Source: Adhaeribacter arboris
GTDB taxonomy: Bacteria > Bacteroidota > Bacteroidia > Cytophagales > Hymenobacteraceae
Length of the DNA stretch: 64,000 nt
Assembly: GCF_003023845.1 (NCBI RefSeq)
Contig: NZ_PYFT01000001.1
Coordinates: 3,348,001 to 3,412,000 of the forward strand
Direction: 5' to 3'
Shown piece by piece: positions 39,888-49,039 of this stretch (positions are counted from its first letter, which is position 1; the number at the start of each line of letters is the position of its first letter). Under the pieces are notes generated by a model. It was not told the DNA's origin. It ran no database searches and saw only the letters and a list, made by a program, of their open reading frames with translations. The position numbers and the translations under genes are program-made.

Positions 39888-40697
39888 TTAATAAAAATTC
39901 ACGGGTTCCGCCTTGCTAATCACTGGTGTTTGCAGTAAAGAACTTATTTCTTGTAGTCCCTGAAAAAGCTGTTCGCCGCTTGTTCCTAGTAATCTTATCA
40001 GTAAACCATGTGCAGCTATTTGCGACACTCCTCCTGTTAAATTAATTTTATCAGCTAAGTAATCGTGAATACTATCTATTAAGGATGATTCTAGTGCGGA
40101 TTTTGGCAGGTAGATGAGGGTACCTTGATGCGTGAATTGTTCCCATTGCCCAAGCGTTTGCAAAGGATTTTTAGCCGGAGTAAGAAGCAATTGGTCTTTA
40201 AAGATAATTCGGCCATTCCGGTAAACTTCGGTAAGATTATGTAAAAAAGTGAACTTAAATATTTCACCGGATAATTTTCGACCGCAGGTGATTATTTCGC
40301 CCCAAATAAGACTAGCTCCTTCAGCCATATAAATTCGGTTTAAACTTCGGAAAACTGAATTTTCATGGGGAACTATAGGATGCGGAATGAAATGTAAAAA
40401 ACTATCAGCGGCCAAGTTTATTACCATTGTTTGAGTAGCCCCTTTTTCCATCCGAAACAACCGTTGATAGGATTGGGTTTGCAAATGAAGCCAACAATTT
40501 TCGTTAAGATTAATTTCCAGTTGGTAATTATCTCCATCTAAAACACCAGGCGAGGAACTCCGAATCATTAAATAAAGAGTTGGGTCTTTTTTATCTTCTC
40601 CTACCGGAGCCAATTTAAAAGGCTGTGTACAATAAGCTTGCTGCAAATAACTTTTCCTGAGGCGTTGCGCAACAGTAATTTTCAGTTCACTAATCAT
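39888..40697 (-). CDS. ureD: Urease accessory protein UreD
   Basis: Scaffold protein that binds apo-urease and connects it with UreF and UreG for nickel delivery. The 269 residues show the UreD pattern: [40 protein letters not shown], and [22 protein letters not shown] followed by [14 protein letters not shown]. It overlaps the end of ureG by 4 bases. It is placed late in the operon, whereas enteric operons begin with ureD. Confidence 0.9.
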   Translation of the reverse strand: MISELKITVAQRLRKSYLQQAYCTQPFKLAPVGEDKKDPTLYLMIRSSSPGVLDGDNYQLEINLNENCWLHLQTQSYQRLFRMEKGATQTMVINLAADSFLHFIPHPIVPHENSVFRSLNRIYMAEGASLIWGEIITCGRKLSGEIFKFTFLHNLTEVYRNGRIIFKDQLLLTPAKNPLQTLGQWEQFTHQGTLIYLPKSALESSLIDSIHDYLADKINLTGGVSQIAAHGLLIRLLGTSGEQLFQGLQEISSLLQTPVISKAEPVNFY

Positions 40698-41332
40698 TCC
40701 GCCTTAGTTGTAGGAGCCAAATCCTCAAGCAATGCGTATTTTTTTATCCAAGCGATAACTTTGTCCAGACCATATAAATTCATCAGGTTGGTAAAAATAA
40801 AAGGCAGTCCAGGCCGCATACGCGAGGCATCCCGTTCCATTACTTCCAAGCTGGCTCCTACATAAGGCGCTAAATCTATTTTATTAATGAGTAACAAATC
40901 TGAACGAGTGATACCTGGCCCACCTTTGCGCGGAATTTTATCTCCTTCGGCTACGTCAATCACGAAAATGGTAACATCAGCTAACTCCGGACTAAACGTT
41001 GCTGATAAGTTGTCCCCGCCGCTTTCAATAAAGATAAGGTCTAAATCCGGAAATCGGCTGGCTAATTCATCTACCGCTTCCAGGTTCATGCTGGCATCTT
41101 CGCGAATTGCGGTGTGCGGGCAACCACCGGTTTCTACTCCAATAATTCTTTCTGCTGGTAACAGGCTATTTTTGGTTAAAAATTCAGCATCTTCTTTTGT
41201 ATAAATATCATTGGTAATGACACCCACACTGTACGTTCCAGCAAACTGACGCGACAAACGTTCAATCAAAGCTGTCTTACCTGACCCTACCGGACCAGCC
41301 ACTCCTATTTTTACATATTTGCGTTCCTTCAT
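40694..41332 (-). CDS. ureG: Urease accessory GTPase UreG
   Basis: SIMIBI-class GTPase that drives nickel insertion into urease. The P-loop GPVGSGKT (13-20) is followed by the metal-binding region [18 protein letters not shown] with the Cys-Pro-His motif, [17 protein letters not shown] and the guanine motif NKID. Length 212 is normal. It lies 60 bases after ureF and overlaps ureD by 4 bases. Confidence 0.96.
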   Translation of the reverse strand: MKERKYVKIGVAGPVGSGKTALIERLSRQFAGTYSVGVITNDIYTKEDAEFLTKNSLLPAERIIGVETGGCPHTAIREDASMNLEAVDELASRFPDLDLIFIESGGDNLSATFSPELADVTIFVIDVAEGDKIPRKGGPGITRSDLLLINKIDLAPYVGASLEVMERDASRMRPGLPFIFTNLMNLYGLDKVIAWIKKYALLEDLAPTTKAE

Positions 41333-41392
41333 ATTATTCTTCTATTTTCTACTTTGATAATACTCCATTTACAACCTAAAACTTAAAAATTT

Positions 41393-42085
41393 TTAAGACA
41401 TGTAGAGCCGGGAGTAAAGTCTTTCGTGCTGCATACTCCGGATATCAAAACCTACCGTGCACACGCCAACTAAGGAACGGTCTAAAACCAAATTCTGCGC
41501 TACTAAATTTTTAATTATGTTGTGCAAACCAAAAAGTATCTCCTGACCTTCCATTTGTCCCAACGGAATAAGCTTAACGCAATTAGTAACTAAACCAGCG
41601 GCCGCATTATAATAAAATGCCGTTAAAGCCTCCGGAAGAGTTATGGATAAAGCTTTGGCGTATAAACCAAACATCAGACTATAATGTCCAAGCGCCCGGT
41701 TTTGAGCAATTGCCTCTTCGTAGGCCGTAGCCATTTCACAATAGGTTAATCGTTGAAATATTTTGAGTAGCCGGATACCTAATTTCTGACTAGCCTGCCG
41801 GATTTCCCGGGGACCTTTTATTGCAGTACATTCGTCATCTAAAGAAAGAAGCTCGGTAAAATTATTGGCAACTGCAGCTAGATAAGCTAAATGCACAAAA
41901 GCAGCATCGTTGTAAAATATATTTTGCATAAGCATATTCTGGACAAACTCGGTAGCTGTTTTCGCATCCCGTACCAACTCCAACTGGACGTAGGTCTCCA
42001 GCCCATACGAATGACTATAACCACCAATAGGCAGCATGGGGTCGGCTAGTTGCAATAAAGCGAGCAAATTGCTTACTTCCGTCAC
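41393..42085 (-). CDS. ureF: Urease accessory protein UreF
   Basis: All-helical GTPase regulator of UreG in the activation complex. The 230 residues show LLQLADPMLPIGGYSHSYGLETYV and YYNAAAGLVTNCVKLIPLGQ(M)EGQEIL, both characteristic of UreF. The gene is 7 bases after ureE, so it is part of the same operon. Confidence 0.92.
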   Translation of the reverse strand: MTEVSNLLALLQLADPMLPIGGYSHSYGLETYVQLELVRDAKTATEFVQNMLMQNIFYNDAAFVHLAYLAAVANNFTELLSLDDECTAIKGPREIRQASQKLGIRLLKIFQRLTYCEMATAYEEAIAQNRALGHYSLMFGLYAKALSITLPEALTAFYYNAAAGLVTNCVKLIPLGQMEGQEILFGLHNIIKNLVAQNLVLDRSLVGVCTVGFDIRSMQHERLYSRLYMS

Positions 42086-42092
42086 GTTATTT

Positions 42093-42608
42093 TTAAGATT
42101 TAATCGTCAGGTTCAGAATCTTAGTAAACAAAGTTTGGCTGCTCGTGGATTCTGAAGTGTGCGCGTGTGGTTGTACGTTGGCTTTGAGCATATTTAAAAG
42201 TTTACGTTTCTGAATTTGCGGTTCGTAACCGGTAGTTGCTAATAAACGAAACAAGGGCGCTTCGTAAGGCACTAATACTTGGTTATCTTGAATAAACAAG
42301 GGCAAGTGCTTATTACCGATTTCGTAACAAATGGTGCCCATTTGCAGCAAATTCATGGGAGTTACCACAATTGCCTCACAAGGTAAAATAGAAACTACTA
42401 TGGCTGTATCCGAATCTTGCCACAAAATATCGCCGTCTTGTAATCGCTGCCCTTCTTGCCACAACTTTACGGCTACTTCCCGACCAGCTTCTGTTTCTTT
42501 GCGCAAGATTCGTTTGGTAATTTCAAACCATTCCAGGTACAAGTACTCGGGTTGTTTACCAGCCAATGGAGTTTCCGCCGTATTTCCCAGTGTTTCTTTT
42601 ATCAGCAT
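42093..42608 (-). CDS. ureE: Urease accessory protein UreE (nickel metallochaperone)
   Basis: Homodimeric nickel carrier that hands the metal to the urease activation complex. The 171 residues include LPLFIQDNQVLVPYEAPLFRLLATTGY, the UreE C-domain segment, and a short tail with QPHAHTSES. The tail has only two His, unlike the long His tails of enteric UreE, so metal storage capacity is probably small. It starts 54 bases after ureC. Confidence 0.85.
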   Translation of the reverse strand: MLIKETLGNTAETPLAGKQPEYLYLEWFEITKRILRKETEAGREVAVKLWQEGQRLQDGDILWQDSDTAIVVSILPCEAIVVTPMNLLQMGTICYEIGNKHLPLFIQDNQVLVPYEAPLFRLLATTGYEPQIQKRKLLNMLKANVQPHAHTSESTSSQTLFTKILNLTIKS

Positions 42609-42662
42609 AAGAATTAAAAATCGGTACTAGGTTTTAAAAATCCTGCTCTCATTCAGCAAAAT

Positions 42663-44384
42663 TTAAAAAAGAAAATACCGTTGAGCCAAGGCTACTTCTT
42701 TTAAAGGTTCGCAGGTAATTTTTTCGCCGTTTACCCGTACTTCGTAGTTTTCCGGATTTACTTCAATGTTAGGAGTTTGGTCATTATGGATTAGATCTTT
42801 TTTACTAATGTTCCGGCAATTACTCACCGCCAGCACCATTTTCTGTAAACCGTATTCGGCTACAATACCTTTATCTAAGGCAATTTGGGAAACAAAAGTC
42901 GCGCAGGTTTTAAAAAGCGCTTTGCCGTGTGCGCCGAACATTTTGCGGTATATAACCGGTTGTGGGGTGGGAATTGAGGCATTTGGGTCGCCCATTTTGC
43001 TGGCGATAATCATTCCGCCTTTAATAATCATTTCGGGTTTAGCTCCGAACAAAGCGGGTTTCCACAAAACCAAATCGGCCATTTTACCAATTTCTACTGA
43101 CCCAACGTATGAGGAAATGCCATGCGTAATAGCCGGGTTAATGGTGTATTTAGCCACGTACCGCTGGGCCCGGAAATTATCGTTTTCTTTTGATTCATCT
43201 TCGGGTAAAAAGCCACGCTGTTTTTTCATTTTATCGGCAGTTTGCCAGGTACGAGTAACTACCTCCCCTACCCGCCCCATGGCCTGCGAGTCCGAACTCA
43301 TCATGCTAAAAACACCTAAATCATGCAAAATATCTTCAGCAGCAATGGTTTCGGGCCGGATACGGGAATCAGCAAAGGCAACATCTTCGGGCACATTTTT
43401 ATCTAAGTGATGGCAAACCATGAGCATATCCAGGTGCTCATCGATAGTATTAACAGTATATGGCCTGGTGGGATTAGTAGAAGAAGGCAAAATGTTCGGA
43501 AAAGATGCGGCCCGAATAATATCAGGAGCATGGCCGCCACCCGCGCCTTCGGTGTGGTACGTATGAATTACTCTTCCGTTAATGGCTTGTAAAGTATGTT
43601 CCAGAAAACCCGATTCGTTCAGCGTATCCGTATGAATGGCAACTTGCACATCGTATTTATCGGCTACTTTTAACGACGCATCAATCACCGCTGGGGTGGC
43701 GCCCCAATCTTCGTGAATTTTTAAACCTAAAGCCCCGGCTTCAATTTGTTCTTCTAAAGGAGCTTCGGTGGCGCAATTGCCTTTTCCCAGAAAGCCTAAA
43801 TTCATGGGAAAATCTTCGGCGGCTTCGAGCATTTTTTGAATGAACCATTTACCGGGAGTTACAGTTGTGGCACTGGTGCCATCGGCCGGCCCGGTGCCTC
43901 CGCCAATCATGGTGGTTACGCCGCTGTATAAGGCATGTTCTATTTGCTGCGGACAAATAAAATGAATGTGCGAATCAATGCCGCCAGCAGTCAGAATCAA
44001 TCCGGCGCCACCATGTACTTCGGTAGAAGCTCCAATAACCATATCTGGGTGAACCCCGTCCATAATATCCGGATTTCCCGCTTTACCAATACCCGCAATT
44101 TTACCGTCTTTTATACCTAAGTCAGCTTTTACAATCCCCCAGTGGTCCAGAATAATAACGCTGGTAATCACCATGTCGAGCACTCCTTCGGCGCGGGTAG
44201 CCGTACTGGATTGCGCCATGCCGTCGCGGATAGTTTTTCCGCCCCCAAACTTATTTTCCTCGCCGTAAACGGCGTAATCTTTTTCTATCTCAATTATAAT
44301 CTCCGTATCACCAAGCCGTACTTTATCGCCGGTAGTTGGGCCATACATGTTGGCGTACTTAATTTTATTAATCTTCAGGCTCAT
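42663..44384 (-). CDS. ureC: Urease alpha subunit
   Basis: Catalytic subunit of the dinickel urease that hydrolyses urea to ammonia and carbamate. All active-site residues are present in 573 residues: H139 and H141 ([14 protein letters not shown]), the carbamylated K222 ([12 protein letters not shown]), H251 ([12 protein letters not shown]), H277 ([12 protein letters not shown]), the flap His H325 in MVCHHLD and D365 in SSDSQAMGR. Its start overlaps ureB by 4 bases (ATGA-type coupling). There is no sign of decay. Confidence 0.97.
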   Translation of the reverse strand: MSLKINKIKYANMYGPTTGDKVRLGDTEIIIEIEKDYAVYGEENKFGGGKTIRDGMAQSSTATRAEGVLDMVITSVIILDHWGIVKADLGIKDGKIAGIGKAGNPDIMDGVHPDMVIGASTEVHGGAGLILTAGGIDSHIHFICPQQIEHALYSGVTTMIGGGTGPADGTSATTVTPGKWFIQKMLEAAEDFPMNLGFLGKGNCATEAPLEEQIEAGALGLKIHEDWGATPAVIDASLKVADKYDVQVAIHTDTLNESGFLEHTLQAINGRVIHTYHTEGAGGGHAPDIIRAASFPNILPSSTNPTRPYTVNTIDEHLDMLMVCHHLDKNVPEDVAFADSRIRPETIAAEDILHDLGVFSMMSSDSQAMGRVGEVVTRTWQTADKMKKQRGFLPEDESKENDNFRAQRYVAKYTINPAITHGISSYVGSVEIGKMADLVLWKPALFGAKPEMIIKGGMIIASKMGDPNASIPTPQPVIYRKMFGAHGKALFKTCATFVSQIALDKGIVAEYGLQKMVLAVSNCRNISKKDLIHNDQTPNIEVNPENYEVRVNGEKITCEPLKEVALAQRYFLF

Positions 44385-44755
44385 AATCCTTTAGTTGTAA
44401 ATTTACCTTGTTCCGCCTTAGTCAAGCTTTGTTGCTTTATTTCTAAACTAGCAATAGAGCCATTTACTAAATTATTCATGCCAAAAGCCTGTTGGTTACC
44501 TGTCAACTCTACTAAGGTTACTTCTTTTTCTTCGCCGGGCTCGAAGCGCACCGCCGTACCTGCCGGAATATTTAAGCGCATTCCAAAAGCTTTCTCCCGG
44601 TCAAAGGCCATCAAAGGATTTACTTCAAAAAAATGAAAATGCGAACCAATTTGCACCGGCCGATCGCCGGTATTTACTACTACCAACGTTTCAGTCCGGC
44701 GGTTAACGTTCGCTTCAATCTCCCCTTTTGGAATAAAATACTCTCCTGGAATCAT
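44381..44755 (-). CDS. ureB: Urease beta subunit
   Basis: Small structural subunit, 124 residues. It starts [16 protein letters not shown] and shows [28 protein letters not shown] and [29 protein letters not shown], all standard for UreB. It is a separate gene from ureA, as in three-subunit bacterial ureases, 15 bases after ureA. Confidence 0.96.
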   Translation of the reverse strand: MIPGEYFIPKGEIEANVNRRTETLVVVNTGDRPVQIGSHFHFFEVNPLMAFDREKAFGMRLNIPAGTAVRFEPGEEKEVTLVELTGNQQAFGMNNLVNGSIASLEIKQQSLTKAEQGKFTTKGL

Positions 44756-44770
44756 AATTTTTACTTTTTA

Positions 44771-45073
44771 TTAGCGAATAGGATGGTGCACCGTTACTAG
44801 TTTCGTGCCATCCGGGAAAGTAGCTTCTACCTGTATTTCTTCAATCATTTCCGGAATGCCTTCCATTACTTCCTCGCGTCCCAAGATAGTAGCCCCATAT
44901 TGCATAAGATCAGCCACCGTTCGGCCATCGCGCGCCGCTTCCTGTACGCGACTGCTAATCAGCGCAATGGCTTCCGGATAATTTAATTTTAATCCGCGAG
45001 CTTTCCGTTTTTCAGCTAATTCACCTGCTAAAAACAATAATAATTTTTCGGTTTCACGAGGAGTTAAATGCAT
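44771..45073 (-). CDS. ureA: Urease gamma subunit
   Basis: Smallest structural subunit, 100 residues, first gene of the operon. [35 protein letters not shown] and [16 protein letters not shown] are canonical for UreA. The intergenic region upstream (45074-45437) must hold the operon promoter. Confidence 0.96.
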   Translation of the reverse strand: MHLTPRETEKLLLFLAGELAEKRKARGLKLNYPEAIALISSRVQEAARDGRTVADLMQYGATILGREEVMEGIPEMIEEIQVEATFPDGTKLVTVHHPIR

Positions 45074-45437
45074 AAAATAGTAGACGTAAAATAATTTAAA
45101 AATCAGGTAAACTGAATAACATTCAAATCAACATTAAATAAACAAATTAAACAAACCACCTTAATTTCTACCCATCTAAAAAATAAAAACATTAATTTTT
45201 ATAATATACGCCTATTTCTTAAAGGTAAATTGTTAAAAATGATACATTTTATAAAAAACCACCTTATTTTTGCAACCTAATACCACTAATAAACATATAA
45301 GATATAACACTGAGGCTAATTAAATATTTTATTCTACAAACTCATAGCACTTAAGTGCCCTGATGGTGGTTGACCGAGTTTCACTTATTCTCTTATTTTA
45401 TTTAGATAAATATAACCTTACCAAACAGATTTAATAC
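45074..45437. promoter_or_regulatory. Divergent control region between ureA and a small plus-strand gene
   Basis: This is 364 bases, strongly AT-rich. On the plus strand TATTTTTG at 45265-45272 fits the -7 consensus for the downstream gene. On the minus strand the best match toward ureA is TACCTTTA at 45220-45227, one base off consensus and without a clear -33 box. No nickel-response operator was recognised. Confidence 0.35.
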
Positions 45438-45755
45438 ATGAAATTACAGTTAATCGAAAATCAGATGGAAGAAATGACTATTAAAGTAATCGAAAAGCTG
45501 AAAGATGCCGATTCTAAAGACCAGATGCTAGATATAGTTACCCAAAAATTACAGATTTTAATTAAAAAATTTGAAGACCGGATTTTTACTACCCTGACCC
45601 CTTCTAAGGAATACGAAAAAGACAGAAATGCTAAAGAAGAAATAAGATATATAAAAGCGGTATTAGAAGGCAATCGGGATCACGAAGTTAAAAATCCGGA
45701 AAAGTTTAGCTTTATTAAACAGCAGTTAGAACAGGTAAGCTACCGTTTTAGCTAG
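45438..45755 (+). CDS. Hypothetical coiled-coil protein, 105 residues
   Basis: Short, charged and mostly helical by composition, with heptad-like spacing of Leu, Ile and Met (MKLQLIENQMEEMTIKVIEKLKDADSKDQML). No signal peptide, membrane segment or known motif. A candidate -7 box lies 166 bases upstream. I do not recognise a family. It is followed by another small plus-strand gene after 142 bases. Confidence 0.55.
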   Translation: MKLQLIENQMEEMTIKVIEKLKDADSKDQMLDIVTQKLQILIKKFEDRIFTTLTPSKEYEKDRNAKEEIRYIKAVLEGNRDHEVKNPEKFSFIKQQLEQVSYRFS

Positions 45756-45897
45756 TTACTCACTTGTAAAAAATAGCTTTTAGTATGCGCCACTTACTCT
45801 ACACCATTTAAATCATTTACATCACACATTTTTAAGCCAGAAAATAACCTCGCTTCTTATTGGTGCGTACAGTTAAATTCACTAAGCATTAATTAAG

Positions 45898-46275
45898 ATG
45901 GCACTAGCAGAAGAAGATAAACAAACCACTCCGAATAAACCTAAAAGTGTTAATTCAGACTATCACCAAGACCAAGCCAACGGAAACCAACCCGATCCGA
46001 GCGCTTACCGGAACGTGGGTCCGAACGGTGAAACCGAACGCAACGATCAAAAAGACTCTTTAAAGAATTTACACATTGGCGGCAATGAAACCACTGGTTA
46101 CGGCGCCAACGATCCGGATAACAAAGAAGCATTTGCCCAAGGACCTGGTTTCGAGTTTGAAGGCAGCTACGACGAAATGGATGGCCATACTAATGGCATC
46201 CGGGCGAATGACCAGCCCTTTGGTAGTACGGAGACGAAACCTGAAGAATCTGATTCGGATTACAGCCGGGTTTAA
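45898..46275 (+). CDS. Hypothetical acidic, hydrophilic protein, 125 residues
   Basis: The protein has almost no hydrophobic residues and is rich in Asp, Glu, Asn, Gly and Pro (for example NGNQPDPSAYRNVGPNGETE), so it is probably intrinsically disordered. It starts MALAEEDKQTT and ends DSDYSRV. A strong terminator 25 bases after the stop supports a real transcribed gene. Such composition is seen in stress hydrophilins, but that role is only a guess. Confidence 0.6.
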   Translation: MALAEEDKQTTPNKPKSVNSDYHQDQANGNQPDPSAYRNVGPNGETERNDQKDSLKNLHIGGNETTGYGANDPDNKEAFAQGPGFEFEGSYDEMDGHTNGIRANDQPFGSTETKPEESDSDYSRV

Positions 46276-46300
46276 TTTGAAAAAATAGACTTAAAACAAA

Positions 46301-46326
46301 AGCAGCCGGTAATAGTACCGGCTGCT
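46301..46326 (+). terminator. Terminator between convergent genes
   Basis: Perfect 11-bp stem (46301-46311 with 46316-46326, AGCAGCCGGTA / TACCGGCTGCT), loop ATAG, followed by TTTTG on the plus strand and by TTTTG on the minus strand, so it could work in both directions. Confidence 0.85.
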
Positions 46327-46346
46327 TTTGTTTGTATAGAGATTAG

Positions 46347-47378
46347 CTAAAAAATATAACGAATAGGGCACCAAGGAATAATTTCCTGCTGTAATTGCTT
46401 AAACTCGGCAATTAGCGCTGCTTTTAACTGATGCTGATACCGCACGTTAATACCGCCAAACTGGCTGCGTTTGGTTTCTTGATTTTCCGGTGTCCAAATT
46501 AAGGTTTCGGCTTTGGGGTTAATAGCTAAGTTAGCCTGGTGCTGCCAAAAATTATGCGTGAGAAATATAACCTCGCAGCTCATTTGTGCTTTCACTGTCG
46601 GATGAACTACTTGATTTAATTGCTCAAATAACTCTCGGTAATCTTCCTGCCAGCCCTCGTACACAATAACCGGCGAAAAGTTAACGTGTACTTCGTAACC
46701 AGCTTGGTAAAAATCATTAATGGCGTTAATCCGCTTCTCTACCGAATCGGTGCGCACGTCTACTAACTTACTTACTTTGTGGGGTAACAAGCTAAACCGA
46801 ATGCGTACTTTCTGCTGCGGATCGTAAGTAAGTAATTCCGGGTTCACAAACTTAGTGGCAAATGTCGCAAAAGCTTTCGGGTGCTGCCGGTAAAAATCAA
46901 CGGCAACCTTCACGTTATCCGAAATAGCAGCATCTACCGAAATATCAGAATTACAGCCAATATCGTAGGTGTAATACAGGTTATGCGTTTGGTTAGGCAC
47001 TTTCGGCCAAACTTGCTTTTGCACATGCTTGTCTACGGCAGCCAGAATTTCTTCGGTGTTGGTGAATAAGGTAATGGGGTTTACGGGTTTGTTGCGGTCT
47101 ACGTAGCAATAAGCACACGCCCCCATGCAACCATTAGCCAAGCTCGGTGAAATAAAATCAGAACTGCGGCCACTTTCCTTGCAAACCAAAGTTTTTAAAC
47201 GGCCTAATACCAGTACCTCCGACTTCACCTGAAAATGATTACTCTCCAGAGCTGGTAAACGGTTGTGCTGCTGAATCTCCTGCTGACTAGCAGCAGGATG
47301 CGAGAGAAGCGCCTTCTGACCACGCTCATTGAGCGCATCGGGCGTGTAAAAGATGGTAGATGGCTGAAATGTTTGCAT
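46347..47378 (-). CDS. Spore photoproduct lyase-like radical SAM protein, copy A
   Basis: Radical SAM enzyme of 343 residues from the ATG at 47378 (MQTFQPSTIFYTPDAL). A longer reading adds 10 upstream residues. The iron-sulfur motif is GCMGACAYCYVD (CX3CX2C). A further cysteine follows in YDIGCNSDISVD, at the place where spore photoproduct lyase has its H-atom-donor cysteine. Known SplB repairs a thymine dimer in spore DNA, but this lineage should not sporulate, so another DNA lesion or substrate is likely. A related gene lies 188 bases upstream on the same strand. Confidence 0.78.
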   Translation of the reverse strand: MQTFQPSTIFYTPDALNERGQKALLSHPAASQQEIQQHNRLPALESNHFQVKSEVLVLGRLKTLVCKESGRSSDFISPSLANGCMGACAYCYVDRNKPVNPITLFTNTEEILAAVDKHVQKQVWPKVPNQTHNLYYTYDIGCNSDISVDAAISDNVKVAVDFYRQHPKAFATFATKFVNPELLTYDPQQKVRIRFSLLPHKVSKLVDVRTDSVEKRINAINDFYQAGYEVHVNFSPVIVYEGWQEDYRELFEQLNQVVHPTVKAQMSCEVIFLTHNFWQHQANLAINPKAETLIWTPENQETKRSQFGGINVRYQHQLKAALIAEFKQLQQEIIPWCPIRYIF

Positions 47379-47534
47379 ACGTATGTATAACAGGTTAATG
47401 ACTGGCAAGGTTCAACCCGACACATATTAAACTATTTGATTATCAATTCATTATACATAATTTTTATAGATTTTTTTAAGTTCCAAATCAAGTGTTTAGC
47501 AGGTAAAATCAGGAGTTTACCTTGAATAGAAAAT

Positions 47535-47558
47535 AAAAAAGGCAGGTTTTAACCTGCC
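47535..47558 (-). terminator. Terminator after the second radical SAM gene
   Basis: On the minus strand GGCAGGTT - AA - AACCTGCC forms an 8-bp stem followed by TTTTTTATTTT. It sits 8 bases after the stop codon at 47567, so the two radical SAM genes are probably separate transcription units. Confidence 0.8.
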
Positions 47559-47566
47559 TCTGCCTA

Positions 47567-48649
47567 TTAGGTCCAGTATAAGATAGGAGCATCCGGGAAG
47601 CGGCGTTTTAATTCCGCTTGAAAGAAGCTGCGCAGCATGTTCATGGTAACGGTATTGTACACGTACTTTTTACCACCAAACTTATTAAACTTAAGCGAAC
47701 GGTTGCTTTCGTCGAAGTCGATGGAAGTATTGGGGTACCATTCCTGTAGCAATGCCTTAGAACCGGGGGTAAACCGGTGCGTAATTAATTCAAAAGTAAT
47801 CTCGGAAGGAAAATTTAAAGTTTGCTCTAAACGATCGAGTAAATGGGTGTATTGCTCTTCCCAATCCGGCAATGGCATAATGGGCGCTAAAACAATACCT
47901 ACTTTGTAACCACCGCCACCTGCGCTACGAGGCAAAGCTAATTTCCGGATAGCAGCTAAACGAGCTTCCATAGAAGCCGTACCGCCTTCCATCCGTGAAG
48001 CTACCAACTCGGTATTTAAACTTAGCCGTGGATGCGTATGACCATTGTGAGGCAATTGCAGCAAGCTATCTACCTGGTCAAACTTGGTAACCCAACGCAG
48101 GTGCATATTTTCCTGCTCCCCAAAAAAGCGAATAGTTTCGGAAAGGCTGCCCGTAACGTGCTCAATACCCAATGGATCGGTATAACAACTTGCTTCGAAA
48201 GTAGTAACCTGATTTGGTTTCTGGTAATTTTTTAAATTTTCCAGAATAGCCGGTAAATTGGCAAATGCCCGGATAACGGGTGGTCCTTGCAGGCTACCAG
48301 CCAAATAACAATACTGGCAATGTGCCGGACAACCTTCGGCCAAATGAAACTGGTAATCGGCCGAAGGCGGAATGGGCTGTAACTTCAAGGCGCTGGCCGG
48401 AGCAGTTACCACAGCTAAGGTACTTTTTGCTTTCCGGTAGGTTTCGCGCTCATCAGCTCCGCGTAATCCAAGTAAACGGTTTTGTTTTAATTCTTCTATG
48501 GGTAAGCCTAAATCCTTCACCCGCTCGTAAATCTGCTGCCCCCATGGCTCCTGCAAAGCGGCGGGAGTAAATAACACCTGTTTGGGCATCCATAATTTGG
48601 TTTTACGAACAATGGGTTTAAATTCTACTATTTCCTGGGTGGCTATCAT
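47567..48649 (-). CDS. Spore photoproduct lyase-like radical SAM protein, copy B
   Basis: Radical SAM enzyme of 360 residues. The cluster motif is GCPAHCQYCYLAG, and another cysteine is found 41 residues after it in FEASCYTDPLGIEH, a close match to the region of the catalytic H-donor cysteine in spore photoproduct lyases. The C-terminal part contains FNKFGGKKYVYN, also reminiscent of SplB. The sequence differs clearly from copy A, so the two are old paralogues. Its own terminator lies just downstream. The in vivo substrate is unknown. Confidence 0.78.
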   Translation of the reverse strand: MIATQEIVEFKPIVRKTKLWMPKQVLFTPAALQEPWGQQIYERVKDLGLPIEELKQNRLLGLRGADERETYRKAKSTLAVVTAPASALKLQPIPPSADYQFHLAEGCPAHCQYCYLAGSLQGPPVIRAFANLPAILENLKNYQKPNQVTTFEASCYTDPLGIEHVTGSLSETIRFFGEQENMHLRWVTKFDQVDSLLQLPHNGHTHPRLSLNTELVASRMEGGTASMEARLAAIRKLALPRSAGGGGYKVGIVLAPIMPLPDWEEQYTHLLDRLEQTLNFPSEITFELITHRFTPGSKALLQEWYPNTSIDFDESNRSLKFNKFGGKKYVYNTVTMNMLRSFFQAELKRRFPDAPILYWT

Positions 48650-49039
48650 CTACTAAGTTTTAGTACCTAAATTCGATTTAAACAAAAGGTTTTAGCAGTT
48701 TAACCTGCTTTACGATCTGTTATTATTTAAACACCTTTATACGCTATATAATTCAGCTTTAACCAGTAAACACCAAAGAATTACCTTTTGTAAATCAAGA
48801 ACTTACAAATTAATTTTCTATTAAAAATATCTCCTTTAAAAAGCCCTTTCAACTTATTTGACCCGATATTTTGTGAAATTCTGGACCTGATGAAATGTGG
48901 AAGGAAGTTCGAAAATGGATTAAAAAATTTTCTGAGAGAAAAATAAGACTGTTATTAAAAAGAAAAGAAAGAAGATGGATAAAAAGCAGAAAGCCCGGAA
49001 AGTATACTCCCGGGCTTTTCAGATTTATAAATTTAAAAA
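48650..49039. other. Intergenic region with terminator only
   Basis: This is 390 AT-rich bases. At 48991-49017 there is AAGCCCGG / CCGGGCTT (8-bp stem, 11-base loop) that would terminate the minus-strand oxidoreductase gene. A 50-codon plus-strand frame from 48895 runs through this hairpin and is very basic; I do not regard it as a gene. Nothing else recognised. Confidence 0.6.

Noticed and set aside
42766-43410. A 214-codon frame antisense to ureC
   Set aside because: Long only because of the codon use of ureC on the other strand; no family features.
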